A stretch of DNA of 64,000 nt from Candidatus Protochlamydia phocaeensis (GTDB lineage Bacteria; Chlamydiota; Chlamydiia; Chlamydiales; Parachlamydiaceae): assembly GCF_001545115.1 (NCBI RefSeq), contig NZ_FCNU01000007.1, positions 186,001 through 250,000 on the forward strand, written 5' to 3'. Each line of letters begins with the position of its first letter. The stretch's first letter is position 1. Below, piece by piece: positions 1-8,367 of this stretch. The notes beneath the pieces are model-generated. The model was given only the letters and a program-made list of their open reading frames with translations. It was not told the origin of the DNA and searched no databases. The translations under genes were made by a program, and so were the position numbers.

Positions 1-251
1 CAAGAGGGAAAATTCTCACATTACGCGAAGGAACTTTTATACTCTTTATAATTTCGAACACGCTGTTCAGCCATTAAATGTAACAAAACGCGTTTCTCAG
101 GTGAATTTCGAGCCTTATTGCTGCCAAATTCTTTAAATCAAATTTCCAGAGTGGGTATCCTATCCCACTCTATCCTTCATTTCCAAGGCTTTGCCTTCAA
201 GACTAGGCTTTAGGTTCTTATAGCCTATATTTAAAATCCTAAAAAAGTGTA

Positions 252-284
252 TTAACCTGAATTTGAAGTTTTTTGCTCTTTGTT
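252..284 (+). repeat. Half copy of palindromic repeat family 1
   Basis: This stretch starts TTAACCTGAATTTGAAG and continues into a T-run and GCTCTTTG. It matches the outer arm of the longer palindromic elements at 1807-1968, 54364-54496 and 58049-58203. The rest of the element is missing here. The preceding bases (about 190-251) carry a weaker match, in reverse orientation, to repeat family 2. No gene is visible in bases 1-304. Confidence 0.6.
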
Positions 285-304
285 AAGTTGATTAGAAATA
301 AGAT

Positions 305-372
305 CATCTATCAGAAATAACGTTGCCCCGGGATTTTGGCGCGCTCAAATGCAACATTATTTCTGATAGATG
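305..372. promoter_or_regulatory. 22-bp inverted repeat upstream of the aldehyde dehydrogenase gene
   Basis: Bases 305-326 (CATCTATCAGAAATAACGTT and two more) and 351-372 are reverse complements at 21 of 22 positions and are separated by 24 bases. The right arm ends 34 bases before the start codon at 407. In RNA it would form a strong hairpin in the 5' leader; as DNA it could be an operator for a dimeric regulator. There is no T-run behind it, so a simple intrinsic terminator is less likely. Confidence 0.6.
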
Positions 373-406
373 GGATAAGCTGAGATGACTATCCAGGAGA
401 AAGACA

Positions 407-1777
407 ATGGCCATGAGAGCAATTAATCCTGCCACAGGCGAGATCATTAAAGACTATCCGGAATTATCATTAGAACAAGCAGAGACAATCATTGAAGAGC
501 TGCATCGGGCTTTTTTGCATTGGAAAGAAACCGATTTTGCCCTGCGTGCGAGGCACTTGAAAAACGCGGCCGCCATTTTGCGAAAAAAAGCCCCCGATTA
601 CGGGCGATTAATGTCAGTGGAAATGGGAAAACCGATCAGAGAAGGACAAGCAGAAGCGGAAAAATGCGCCTTGGCCTGCGATTTTTACGCGGATCATGCT
701 GAAAAATTCTTGCAAAAAGAAGCGATAGAAACAGAGGCTAAAAAGAGTTTGATCTGTTACGAGCCTTTAGGCGTGGTGCTGGCCATTATGCCGTGGAATT
801 TTCCATTCTGGCAGGTATTCCGTTTTGCTGCGCCCGCCCTGATGGCAGGAAATGTCGGCGCATTAAAGCATGCATCAAATGTTCCTGGCTGCGCTCTAGC
901 AATTGAAGAGATTTTCCACGAAGCGGGATTTCCGGACAATGTCTTTCGGACCCTATTGATTAAGGGATCCCTTGCAGAACAACTCATTGAAAACCCAACA
1001 ATCAGGGCAGTGACGCTGACAGGCAGCACAGAAGCAGGCAAAATGATCGCAGCAAGAGCCGGAAAGTGCATCAAAAAAACAGTCCTTGAGCTTGGAGGCA
1101 GCGATGCCTATGTAATTTTAGAAGATGCCGACGTAGAGCAAGCAGCTACAATATGTGCCAAAGCAAGATTAATTAACTCAGGCCAAAGTTGCATTGCCGC
1201 AAAGCGTTTTATTGTCGTAGAAGCTATCCGCAAGCAATTTGAAGACTTATTTGTGAAAAAAATGCGAGCATTCAAAATGGGAGATCCCTTGTCCGAAGAT
1301 GTACAGATCGGCCCCTTAGCACGGATAGATTTGCGCGATCAATTACACGGGCAAGTGCAAAAAAGTCTAGCAAAGGGAGCGATCTGTTTATTAGGAGGCC
1401 GGATTCCGGAAGGAAAAGGAAATTATTATCCACCGACGGTTTTGACCCATGTCACAAAAGGCATGCCTGCCTATGAAGAAGAACTGTTTGGCCCCGTAGC
1501 TGCCATTATTTCTGCTCGCGATGAAACAGAGGCCATTCAAATAGCGAACGACTCGCCCTACGGTTTAGGCGCCGCCGTATTTACAAGAGACCTTAAAAAA
1601 GGAGAAGACATCGCCATTAGAAAAATTGAGGCAGGATCTTGCTTTGTGAATGCGCAAGTGTATTCGGATCCCCGTTTGCCTTTTGGCGGAATTAAAGAAA
1701 GCGGCTATGGCCGTGAATTGTCTTATGTCGGCATTAAAGAATTCGTCAACATTAAAACAATTGTCATAAATCCATAA
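407..1777 (+). CDS. NAD(P)-dependent aldehyde dehydrogenase, succinate-semialdehyde dehydrogenase type
   Basis: A full-length 456-residue member of the aldehyde dehydrogenase superfamily. It keeps the substrate-channel motif MPWNFPFWQ (residues 128-136), the catalytic glutamate in LELGG (E228) and the nucleophilic cysteine in NSGQSCIAA (C262). The 456-residue length and the KHASNVPGCA segment fit the short Sad/YneI type that oxidises succinate semialdehyde to succinate, linking amino-acid (GABA) breakdown to the TCA cycle. Substrate assignment is inference. The ATG at 407 is preceded by AGGAG at 394-398. The gene stands alone, behind a strong inverted repeat and ahead of a block of repeats and remnants. 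Confidence 0.88.
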   Translation: MAMRAINPATGEIIKDYPELSLEQAETIIEELHRAFLHWKETDFALRARHLKNAAAILRKKAPDYGRLMSVEMGKPIREGQAEAEKCALACDFYADHAEKFLQKEAIETEAKKSLICYEPLGVVLAIMPWNFPFWQVFRFAAPALMAGNVGALKHASNVPGCALAIEEIFHEAGFPDNVFRTLLIKGSLAEQLIENPTIRAVTLTGSTEAGKMIAARAGKCIKKTVLELGGSDAYVILEDADVEQAATICAKARLINSGQSCIAAKRFIVVEAIRKQFEDLFVKKMRAFKMGDPLSEDVQIGPLARIDLRDQLHGQVQKSLAKGAICLLGGRIPEGKGNYYPPTVLTHVTKGMPAYEEELFGPVAAIISARDETEAIQIANDSPYGLGAAVFTRDLKKGEDIAIRKIEAGSCFVNAQVYSDPRLPFGGIKESGYGRELSYVGIKEFVNIKTIVINP

Positions 1778-1806
1778 AATTATCTCAATAAACTGTTAAT
1801 GCTTAC

Positions 1807-1968
1807 CAAACTGAGTTTGGAGTTTTGGCTCTTTCGACTGCGTCAAAGCTGCGGAGATGAACAAATGGCAAGACGGTCCCTATTTTTAATATTGATTGCC
1901 TTGCCATTTATTCATTTGCAAGAGCTTTCCCGTCAGTCCAAAGGGCAAAAAACTCCAAATTTAGGTTT
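1807..1968. repeat. Palindromic repeat family 1, copy A
   Basis: An imperfect palindrome of about 160 bp whose two halves pair along nearly the whole length. The outer arms are CTGAGTTTGGAGTTTT on the left and AAAAACTCCAAATTTAG on the right; the inner arms are AAATGGCAAG and CTTGCCATTT. Copies at 54364-54496 and 58049-58203 share the arms. It encodes no transposase, so it is best described as a MITE-like or repetitive-hairpin element. In this copy the central loop reads GGTCCCTATTTTT, which is the inverse of the loop in the copy at 58049-58203, while the arms keep the same orientation. Confidence 0.75.
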
Positions 1969-1987
1969 TAAGCCTTATCTCTTCAAA

Positions 1988-2142
1988 TACCTTCCAAAGA
2001 AAAGAATCGAGAAGGCCTGACTGAAGCATTTGATGCCCAAAAGCAAAAACAGTACAAGGCAAACTATGTATTTGACCTTAAAAAGACTTTAGATCAAATT
2101 GGAGCACGCGTTGAAAAAGTAGAAACTTTGAAACCTGTTTGA
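1988..2142 (+). pseudogene. 3' remnant of an unrecognised gene
   Basis: Directly behind repeat copy A an open frame without a start encodes about 50 residues, including REGLTEAFDAQKQKQYKANY and DLKKTLDQIGARVEKVE, ending at TGA 2140-2142. Charge and spacing look like a real helical protein tail, not random sequence. The upstream part is absent, probably lost when the repeat inserted or by deletion. I do not recognise the family. Confidence 0.45.
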
Positions 2143-2184
2143 GAAAAGGCATACCCCGTCTTCATGCAGGTTCTAACTTAATTT

Positions 2185-2258
2185 TTAACCTTGGTTTAGA
2201 GTTTTTTTGCCCTTTGGACTGACGTAAAAAGAGCAAAAAAAACTCCACACTCAGGTTT
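2185..2258. repeat. Palindromic repeat family 1, short copy B
   Basis: Only the two outer arms are present: TTTAGAGTTTTTTTGCCC on the left and GCAAAAAAAACTCCACACTC on the right, joined by TTTGGACTGACGTAAAAAGA. The whole centre of the element (inner stem and loop) is missing, so this looks like an internal-deletion derivative of the longer copies. It would still form a hairpin of roughly 30 bp. Confidence 0.7.
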
Positions 2259-2280
2259 TGAAGCCATCTTAAGGATTATT

Positions 2281-2481
2281 ATGCAAACACGAACAATGGA
2301 ATGGGAAATCGATCAGGTTCTTTTTTCAATAGACAATCCTCAATTGATCTCTTTTTTGGTTAGCTCAGAAGAATCTTATCTTCCAAAATCCGTTCAGTTA
2401 GAGTTAAAAGACGACGATTTAGAATTGAGCAAGCAATTTTGTGACATGCTCCAGAAAAGACTATTGGAGAATCTTAAATAA
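2281..2481 (+). CDS. Small hypothetical protein
   Basis: A 66-residue acidic frame starting with ATG behind AAGGATTATT, which gives a plausible ribosome binding site. It contains EWEIDQVLFSIDNPQLISFL and a helical C-terminus with SKQFCDMLQKRLLENLK. I see no signal peptide, membrane segment or known motif. It sits between a short palindromic repeat and the tRNA-Leu island, so it may itself be a remnant. Composition favours a real or recently real gene; function unknown. Confidence 0.4.
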   Translation: MQTRTMEWEIDQVLFSIDNPQLISFLVSSEESYLPKSVQLELKDDDLELSKQFCDMLQKRLLENLK

Positions 2482-2903
2482 AAAGTTAGATTTGGATCAA
2501 AAAGCATTCAATAACTTTTTCCAGTCATATAAGTTAAATGCTTTTGCAGCTCTTCGTCATTCATTTTTTTCATTTTAACGCATAGAAGGAGCTATTTGAG
2601 TAACTCATGAGAAATAACTATAGATAGTTACAAGCTTGATACTCTATTGCAAACCTTTTCCTTGAAGATCTTAGCATGCCTTTTCTGCTCATTGCCTGGC
2701 TTCAGAAAGGATTAAAAGATTACCATTGTATCGACTATTTTTCTTAAAGGGATGCGCATGCAGGACAACGGCTATTAAGCATAAGAAACAGCCTTGTGAA
2801 GATCTATCACGCCAATCGCTTTCCTATTATTGAAATGGATTAGGTGGATGATTTTAATAATTAAAGAAAAAAGCTGTTGATTGGGATAAGGCCTTGAAAA
2901 AAG
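2482..2903. other. Gene-free stretch before the island
   Basis: About 420 bases without a supportable gene. Frames are broken in all directions. Parts such as 2680-2800 have coding-like composition and may be decayed gene remnants, but I cannot assign them. Confidence 0.5.
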
Positions 2904-2960
2904 ATGCTCGGAAAAGGACTCGACCCTTCACGCCCATAAAGAGCAAGGGATTGTAAGTCC
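2904..2960 (-). repeat. att-like duplicate of the 3' part of tRNA-Leu (distal end of island)
   Basis: These 57 bases repeat 5355-5411, which runs from the anticodon loop to the 3' end of the intact tRNA-Leu, with three mismatches and the same orientation. The tRNA 5' half is absent. This is the classic footprint of integration into a tRNA 3' end: the intact gene is one attachment site and the displaced 3' copy the other. The two copies enclose about 2.45 kb that includes a truncated integrase. Confidence 0.85.
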
Positions 2961-3072
2961 TGAAAGCATTCCTAACTAACATTCCGCGCCATTTCGAGAC
3001 AAAATCTACCAATTAGTAATATTTAAGAATATTGATTTGTTGGGAGAAATTATGAGAAATCGCACCGTATAA

Positions 3073-3090
3073 TGGACCACCTGTGGACCA
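3073..3090. other. TGGACCA pair near the distal island end
   Basis: TGGACCACCTGTGGACCA at 3073-3090 matches TGGACCAATAGTGGACCA at 5204-5221 in 15 of 18 positions. One lies about 110 bp inside each end of the island. Paired short repeats at both ends are typical arm-type binding sites of tyrosine recombinases; that role is inference. Confidence 0.45.
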
Positions 3091-3306
3091 GGAGTTTTGA
3101 CATCACTCTTAAATTGATCTATGGATAAGAAAACTACATTTAAGAAATTAATGTAGTCTACATGTTTATTTTTAACATTGCATTGAAAGTGAATAACTTA
3201 CAATCTAATATGTATATTCCAAATATTATACCTTTAAATTATCATACAAAAAAAAGGGAAACCAGATATAATTAGAAGTGAACCCTGATTTGGTTGAAGG
3301 CTGACG

Positions 3307-4224
3307 TTATGCGTCAGAGTTTGTGTAGACCAGTTGGGGTTTTTTACTTTCTCCTTTTCGTAATCCTTCTCGAAAAATGCTATTATAAGGCACAAAACTC
3401 CAATGTAGATAAGGCTCTTTCCATCTTGTAGAAGGTATATTTGATGTTGTCATCCCAATATTGAAATTCCTAAGCTCATATTTAATTGATCTTATTTCGT
3501 CTAATATTGATTTATAAAGCTTCTCCTTGGCAATCGTTCTTTTTCCTCGGCGTCGCTTTCCTGGTAAAAGTTCTTTATGCTTGTCATTTAAACGAAAATG
3601 CATGGCTCCCAAAACTATATCTAAACATTGTAAAAGGACATGTTCATGCGAACGAACTTCTGCTATGTCTTCTTCTTGAAAGTAAATCCCTACCGATCTA
3701 ATTTTAGCATTTCTGTTCAGACCAAGAAGATAGCCTTTAAATTTAGAAGCAGCTTCTCGATTTTCAGGAAATATGTCGAAATACAACCTTACTTTCGTAG
3801 GTTTAATCGCCAATTGAGCATATTCAAGTCCATATGCATGTTTAATGAATTGGTAATAAAGCTTAAAATAAGAATTTTTTTGATCATCCTCTGAAAGAAT
3901 AGGCTCATTGGCATTATGACGAAACATCAATCTAACTTTTAAATGTCCAACCTTAATAAAAGAGAAAAATACTTTTATTAATTCCTTATATTTTTCTAAA
4001 TATTGCTCTGTCACCTTAGACCATTTTACTTCACCTAAAAGATTAAGATTTTTCTTGGCATCTTCTAATGATTTCACAATATGCTCATATTGTGATGCTC
4101 CTACCATTACTCCGCCATAGAAGTTAGAATAAAAAAGACCTAACTTTTCAGATTCATCACAATAGAGGATATATTCCTTATCCATTTCTACCACTTGTGT
4201 AATTACAGATGGCAACTTTATCAT
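3307..4224 (-). CDS. DUF3800-like protein, island cargo
   Basis: A protein of about 305 residues with the N-terminal signature of DUF3800: a strand leading into YILYCDESEKLG followed by a GGVMVG segment. An acidic CDES pair at this place is a feature of the family, which is often found on phages and islands and is thought to have an RNase H-like fold. The C-terminal half is rich in basic residues (KRRRGKRTIAK). The codons before 4224 include a possible GTG start at 4233; the ATG at 4224 is preferred only because it is an ATG. It lies alone on the minus strand inside the tRNA-Leu island. Cellular role unknown. Confidence 0.65.
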   Translation of the reverse strand: MIKLPSVITQVVEMDKEYILYCDESEKLGLFYSNFYGGVMVGASQYEHIVKSLEDAKKNLNLLGEVKWSKVTEQYLEKYKELIKVFFSFIKVGHLKVRLMFRHNANEPILSEDDQKNSYFKLYYQFIKHAYGLEYAQLAIKPTKVRLYFDIFPENREAASKFKGYLLGLNRNAKIRSVGIYFQEEDIAEVRSHEHVLLQCLDIVLGAMHFRLNDKHKELLPGKRRRGKRTIAKEKLYKSILDEIRSIKYELRNFNIGMTTSNIPSTRWKEPYLHWSFVPYNSIFREGLRKGESKKPQLVYTNSDA

Positions 4225-4766
4225 TTTGATCACTTTTTCTTCATCTCTTAATGGCTACTTAATTTAATGAAATGAAGCTATTAAAGATACGTAAAATCAA
4301 TTCGAGAATCGCTATGCTATAAGATTAACTGATAACTCAATAATGTTCATAGACCAATCCAAAGGCAATTTTTAACATTTTTAGAATTTGGAATTGCTTG
4401 ATACCAACCAAAAAAATAAATTTCAAAATCTTGAGTAGGACATATCTTGGAAAAATCCTGTCTTATGGTAGCTTTTCTAGCTTTCGGTAAGAGAACGTTA
4501 TCGAAATTTAAACCACCAAATTGGAGATTTATGGATCCTACAGGTCAACTTACCAAGATATTAGTCTCTGAAACTTCAAATCTTTTGTGGCTGGAGCCAT
4601 ATTCCTAACATTTAGTTTATTTATTGCTTATCTAAAAATTTAAAGCTTAATATGAAAAAGAAAGAAATATTATATGAGAGCTAATTGAAGTTAAGAAGAT
4701 GAAAAAGCTTCTTGGAAATTATTCAAATATTGAAAGAACACTTTCTTATTCCAATTCCTCTACACC
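4225..4766. other. Gene-free interior of the tRNA-Leu island
   Basis: About 540 AT-rich bases between the DUF3800-like gene and the truncated integrase. Where the catalytic half of the integrase should be, all frames are broken by stops, and I could not find the R-H-R-Y residues. This is probably decayed integrase sequence. Confidence 0.5.
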
Positions 4767-5180
4767 CTATGAAAAGGCTACAGCCACATTAGATGCATAT
4801 TTTTCAGATTGGGAAGATTTTTGGGAACAGACGACTCTTAATTCTGCTATCATAGATGAACTGATATAGCATAAAAAATATTTACCTAAATGCTTCTTCC
4901 ACCAAGCTAACTGCTGACTTTGCTTTTGATAACTCTTAGGCTTTTTTATTAGTTCTTTTCCGATATAACGATCGACAAGGTCACTAAAGGTCTTTTCCTT
5001 ATCATCTTGTTTAGGAAAGTCTCTTCCTTCACGGATTGCAGCTTCTTTTCTCTGTGCCCAGATTTTAGCTTCTTTATACGTTGGAAAAGTTCTTGTTAGA
5101 AGAGGCATACCTGCCATGAGGATGCGCACGCGATAACCAATAGAATCATCAGAATTTTTTCTTGTTTGAATGTTTGCCAC
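4767..5180 (-). pseudogene. Tyrosine-recombinase integrase, N-terminal fragment
   Basis: The N-terminal arm-binding region is recognisable: ANIQTRKNSDDSIGYRVRI, a KEAKIWAQRKEAAIREG helix, then FSDLVDRYIGKELIKKPKSY and WWKKHLGKYFL of the SAM-like core-binding domain. The frame stops after SEKYASNVAVAFS, where intact integrases continue for about 250 residues with the catalytic domain. The best start is GTG at 5180 behind GGAGG with five bases between; the open frame extends upstream to 5222, over the TGGACCA pair. The position 176 bp from the tRNA 3' end and the orientation away from it fit a tRNA-targeting integrase that has been inactivated. Confidence 0.78.
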
Positions 5181-5203
5181 TTTAACCTCCATCTTATCTG
5201 CCC

Positions 5204-5221
5204 TGGACCAATAGTGGACCA
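5204..5221. other. TGGACCA pair at the integrase start
   Basis: TGGACCAATAGTGGACCA lies between the integrase start and tRNA-Leu. It matches the pair at 3073-3090 near the other island end. It is a candidate arm-type recombination site or autoregulatory operator. Confidence 0.45.
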
Positions 5222-5355
5222 TGGCATATTTGTTTCAATGGTTTGGAGGCTATGTAGTAACCACTCAGATAATAAAGAGGCTTAAGTTAATTAAAACTTA
5301 AGCCCTTTAAAGAGAAGGTAACTAGGTCAAAGACCTACCTTCTAACGGTTTGGCA

Positions 5356-5439
5356 TGCTCGGAAAAGGACTCGAACCTTCACGCCCGTAAAGAGCAAGGG
5401 ATTTTAAGTCCCTTGTGTCTACCATTCCACCATCCGAGC
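5356..5439 (-). tRNA. tRNA-Leu (anticodon UAA)
   Basis: On the minus strand the gene reads from GCTCGGATGG to TCCGAGCA. The 7-bp acceptor stem GCTCGGA/TCCGAGC is perfect, the anticodon stem CAAGGGA/TCCCTTG encloses CTTAAAA with anticodon TAA, the T-loop is GGTTCGAGTCC, and a variable arm of class II length is present. Length is 84 nt. The CCA end is not encoded. Its 3' part is duplicated at 2904-2960 as the island boundary. Confidence 0.95.
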
Positions 5440-6240
5440 GAAATTGAATAAGCAATCTAATTGTTATTGTATTAAAGAGTCAAGCATTTTTCAGCAAGGG
5501 ATATAAAATTTCTGATCCCGGTTTACACTTCCCACCCTAAGCCATTTAAATTAATCAACTTCTGATAATTCAATAGGCTGAATCTTTATCCCACAATGCC
5601 TCTTAAATATCTTATAATGGCTTGAATGCGCGTTCTTTGAAAGAAAATAATCTTACATATAGATGCGAATGAATTTTAGGGCAGCTTCTAAGAAATTTTC
5701 TTAAACTCAACATTGAATGGCATAGAGAAGAACAGGCCTGCTGACTAAACAAGCCGTGCGAGTGGCGCAACCTAACTCTTCTTTTCAAGACCTACTCTTA
5801 AAGTAGGTTAATACACTTTTAAAAAGAAAGTATTAAATTTTTAAAAGTAATCAACAAATTAATTATTAAAAAATAATTTACTCTTATTTAAAAAATATTT
5901 TAATATAAATATTAGTTCAAGACAAGGAAAGATATCAACTAAAGTTAAATTAAATAGATTAACATCTCATTTAACACTTTGGCACTTTTATTTATTTTAA
6001 ACTTTTGAATTTCTGAGCAAAAAACTTTTCTGCTCGACACTCACAAAAAATTAAATTAGTTAGCCTTTATCCTTAATTTTAAATAATACAGATCGCTCGG
6101 ATTACTCTTCGCCTAGGCGTATATTTTTTAGAGCTTGTTATAGCACTTATGACTATTTAACTGTTTAATAGCAAATACTAATTTATTTTAAATAATCAAA
6201 AAAAATAAATAATTTAATAAACAATTTTAAATAAGGTAAT
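5440..6240. other. AT-rich gene-free leader before the PP2C gene
   Basis: About 800 bases with no coding frame. From 5860 on it is extremely AT-rich, which fits a promoter region for the gene at 6241. A short motif GGTTAATACACTTTT at 5816-5830 recalls the tail of repeat family 2. I see no RNA gene. Confidence 0.5.
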
Positions 6241-8304
6241 ATGCAAATACAAAACCTGTCCAATCAGTTTCAATTACAAATGGGATCGACGATTAATCAA
6301 TTAATCCAAGATTCACGTTTAGATCAAAATCAAGCCGCTCAGATGAATAAAATCGTACAGACGGCTTGCGAGAAGCTCCGACATTTAAATGATATGGCCG
6401 CTGCCCGCTATCTCGAAAAAAATCTTCCCAAGAAATTTAGCCGACACGGAATTGATGTTTTAAATTTTCCGGTTCTTAAGAATGTCATTCTTAAGACAGT
6501 CAACCAAATAATTCAAGAGCAATTAAAAACAGATCCGCAAAATTTGAACACGCTATCTAGACAAGAAGCAGAAGCCATTCTTCGCGTTGCTCCGGATGGC
6601 TCTTGGCTCATCCGCTACAGTGAAAATGTAGAAGCTTATGTGGTGAGCAGGAAAGTAAAGGGACAGTTCGAGCACATTTCCATTTCTAATAAAGAGATGT
6701 ATGATGCCTGCTGCCTTGTTCCTGGACAATTAACCAAAACCGTTGCCGAAGAGTATAAACGCTTAGGAACGCTATTAGATGCAGATCCCGACAAAATCAC
6801 AGACTTATCTGTAGAAGAGATTGAACACATTCTTAAAAAGGCTCCAGCAGGCTCCTGGATGCTGCTTGATCAGCAACAATATGGAGAGCACATCATTAGT
6901 TTGAACTTGGATAACCGGATTACGCATTTTGCTGTCCGAGAACAAAAGACTTATGATTTACTATGCCAAAATGGAAAGAGAATAAATCAAGCCCAAGCGT
7001 TGGCATATAAAAGCAAGTCTCTCCCTCAGCAACCTCAGCCTTTGCATCATAAAGACATTTCACAAGTCAAAACAAGCCAAAATGAGAAAGCGAGGATAAA
7101 AAAGGAGAAAACAGAAAAAACAGCTAGAAAAAAGCTGTCTTCTAAGCCGGCAGGTAAAACAAAAGAATTAAAAAAATCTAAGGCGTCTCCTTCGTCCAAA
7201 GAGATGCAGTCTAGAAAAGTGTCTAAAGAAAAGCCAAGCCGGAATAACAAGGCAGAAAAAATTTCTAAAAAAGAACTTCAACCTGCGCCACGCGCAAAAG
7301 AAAGGGTAAAGGTCTCGTCAAGGCCCGCAGGTCCCTGGTCTCCCGTTCAAAGAGATCCTGTCGAGTTAATGGCTAGAATGACCAAAAATACCATAAAAGC
7401 AATGGAAGAGCATATCAGCAAAGCTAAGGACAAATCGTGCTATGCGCCTTTAGCTAAAGTGCCTTTAACCATCCATTCCTCTTTAAATCAAGCTCCCCTT
7501 CAGTTATCGGATCTAAGCATTATCTCAGAAAAAGGTCCCAGGCCGACTATGGAAGATGCGCACTTGCATCTGGCACATGAAAAATGGGATGCTTTAGCAG
7601 TATTTGACGGGCATGGAGGAGCTGAAGTTTCAAATCATGCCAAATTCATCTTTGAAAGAGATTTCGAGAAAATCTTAAAAGAATCGGATGGCAATGTTCA
7701 CCTTGCTTTAGAAATGATCTTCCAAAAAATCGAGGAAGAAGTAATAGCCAATAGCAGTTGGGATTATCAAGGATCAACTGCCGTTATCTGCTATATCGAT
7801 AAGGTAAACAATCTTGTCTACACAGCTACACTAGGGGACAGCGAAGCCAATATTTATAGATTAGTCGATGGAAAGATGAAATCGATTCCTTTATCTTGCG
7901 TACGCGATTGGCTAAGCGTGCAAGACAGCCTTCGCAGAAAGGATGCCTTGGGACCTCATTATCATCCGTCTGAAACAACAAATCCTAAGTCCGTTCGATT
8001 TTACGGCACAAATGTCAGCCGGGCATTTGGCGACAGTTATATCAAAAAATCCGGAAAATCATCCACTCCGGCTATCACGCATAAGCCCAAAATTAGTTGT
8101 CTACCTATTTTTGAGGGAGATTATTTTGTCTTAGCCTGCGATGGCTTGAAGGATTTCTTGCCTGAAGATGCCATTGTGGAAACAATAAGCCAACAAGAGC
8201 CCTTATCTCGCATGACTCAACAGCTTAAAGAAAAGGCTTTAAGGAACATGTCTACGCGCAATGGAGATAATCTTACAATTTTAGCGACTCAAATTAAATC
8301 TTAA
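6241..8304 (+). CDS. PP2C-type Ser/Thr phosphatase with two N-terminal SH2-like modules
   Basis: Of 687 residues, 422-687 form a complete PP2C (PPM) domain: RPTMEDAH with D439, VFDGHGG (456-460), TLGDSEA (532-533), SRAFGD (594-598), LACDGLKD (D634) and NGDN (675-677), i.e. all metal-binding acids. Residues 104-175 read like an SH2 domain: LSRQEAEAIL, then PDGSWLIRYSE with arginine R125 at the phosphotyrosine-binding place, a YVVSRKV strand and FEHISIS. Residues 187-247 repeat the pattern (VEEIEHILKKAPAGSWML...) but have L209 in place of the arginine. Residues 270-360 are a Lys/Ser-rich linker. No signal peptide or membrane segment. It stands alone between an AT-rich leader and a terminator. 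A secreted host-acting phosphatase is the likeliest role (inference); the SH2 call needs a profile search. Confidence 0.85.
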   Translation: MQIQNLSNQFQLQMGSTINQLIQDSRLDQNQAAQMNKIVQTACEKLRHLNDMAAARYLEKNLPKKFSRHGIDVLNFPVLKNVILKTVNQIIQEQLKTDPQNLNTLSRQEAEAILRVAPDGSWLIRYSENVEAYVVSRKVKGQFEHISISNKEMYDACCLVPGQLTKTVAEEYKRLGTLLDADPDKITDLSVEEIEHILKKAPAGSWMLLDQQQYGEHIISLNLDNRITHFAVREQKTYDLLCQNGKRINQAQALAYKSKSLPQQPQPLHHKDISQVKTSQNEKARIKKEKTEKTARKKLSSKPAGKTKELKKSKASPSSKEMQSRKVSKEKPSRNNKAEKISKKELQPAPRAKERVKVSSRPAGPWSPVQRDPVELMARMTKNTIKAMEEHISKAKDKSCYAPLAKVPLTIHSSLNQAPLQLSDLSIISEKGPRPTMEDAHLHLAHEKWDALAVFDGHGGAEVSNHAKFIFERDFEKILKESDGNVHLALEMIFQKIEEEVIANSSWDYQGSTAVICYIDKVNNLVYTATLGDSEANIYRLVDGKMKSIPLSCVRDWLSVQDSLRRKDALGPHYHPSETTNPKSVRFYGTNVSRAFGDSYIKKSGKSSTPAITHKPKISCLPIFEGDYFVLACDGLKDFLPEDAIVETISQQEPLSRMTQQLKEKALRNMSTRNGDNLTILATQIKS

Positions 8305-8338
8305 AAAAAAAGCTTGCCATAAGTAAATTATGGCAAGC
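8303..8338 (-). terminator. Intrinsic terminator of the minus-strand gene at 8368, shared with the PP2C gene
   Basis: GCTTGCCATAA at 8312-8322 and TTATGGCAAGC at 8328-8338 form an 11-bp stem with a 5-base loop. On the minus strand it is followed by a run of T (complement of the A-run 8303-8311), a textbook intrinsic terminator. On the plus strand the hairpin directly follows the PP2C stop codon but has no U-run. Confidence 0.85.
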
Positions 8339-8367
8339 CTCTGTCCCGACTCATTTGTTCGGAATTC

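Larger units (their letters stand above)
2904..5411. mobile_element. Small decayed genomic island integrated in tRNA-Leu(UAA)
   Basis: The element is bounded by a 57-bp imperfect direct repeat of the tRNA-Leu 3' part. Just inside the tRNA-proximal end lies an integrase gene reading away from the tRNA, the usual arrangement, but it is cut to its N-terminal part. A DUF3800-like gene is the only intact cargo. Matching motifs TGGACCA-N4-GTGGACCA lie near both ends (3073-3090 and 5204-5221), which could be recombinase or excisionase binding sites. Three mismatches between the att copies and the broken integrase suggest an old, immobile element. Confidence 0.78.

Noticed and set aside
1799..2020. 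73-codon plus-strand frame
   Set aside because: It runs almost entirely over palindromic repeat copy A; the reading frame is a by-product of the repeat.
1807..2258. CRISPR array
   Set aside because: Repeats are self-complementary, of unequal length and without regularly sized spacers; no cas genes.
4225..4766. Catalytic half of the integrase with a frameshift
   Set aside because: Searched the minus-strand frames for the R...HxxR...Y residues and found only broken sequence, so the gene is called a fragment rather than frameshifted.
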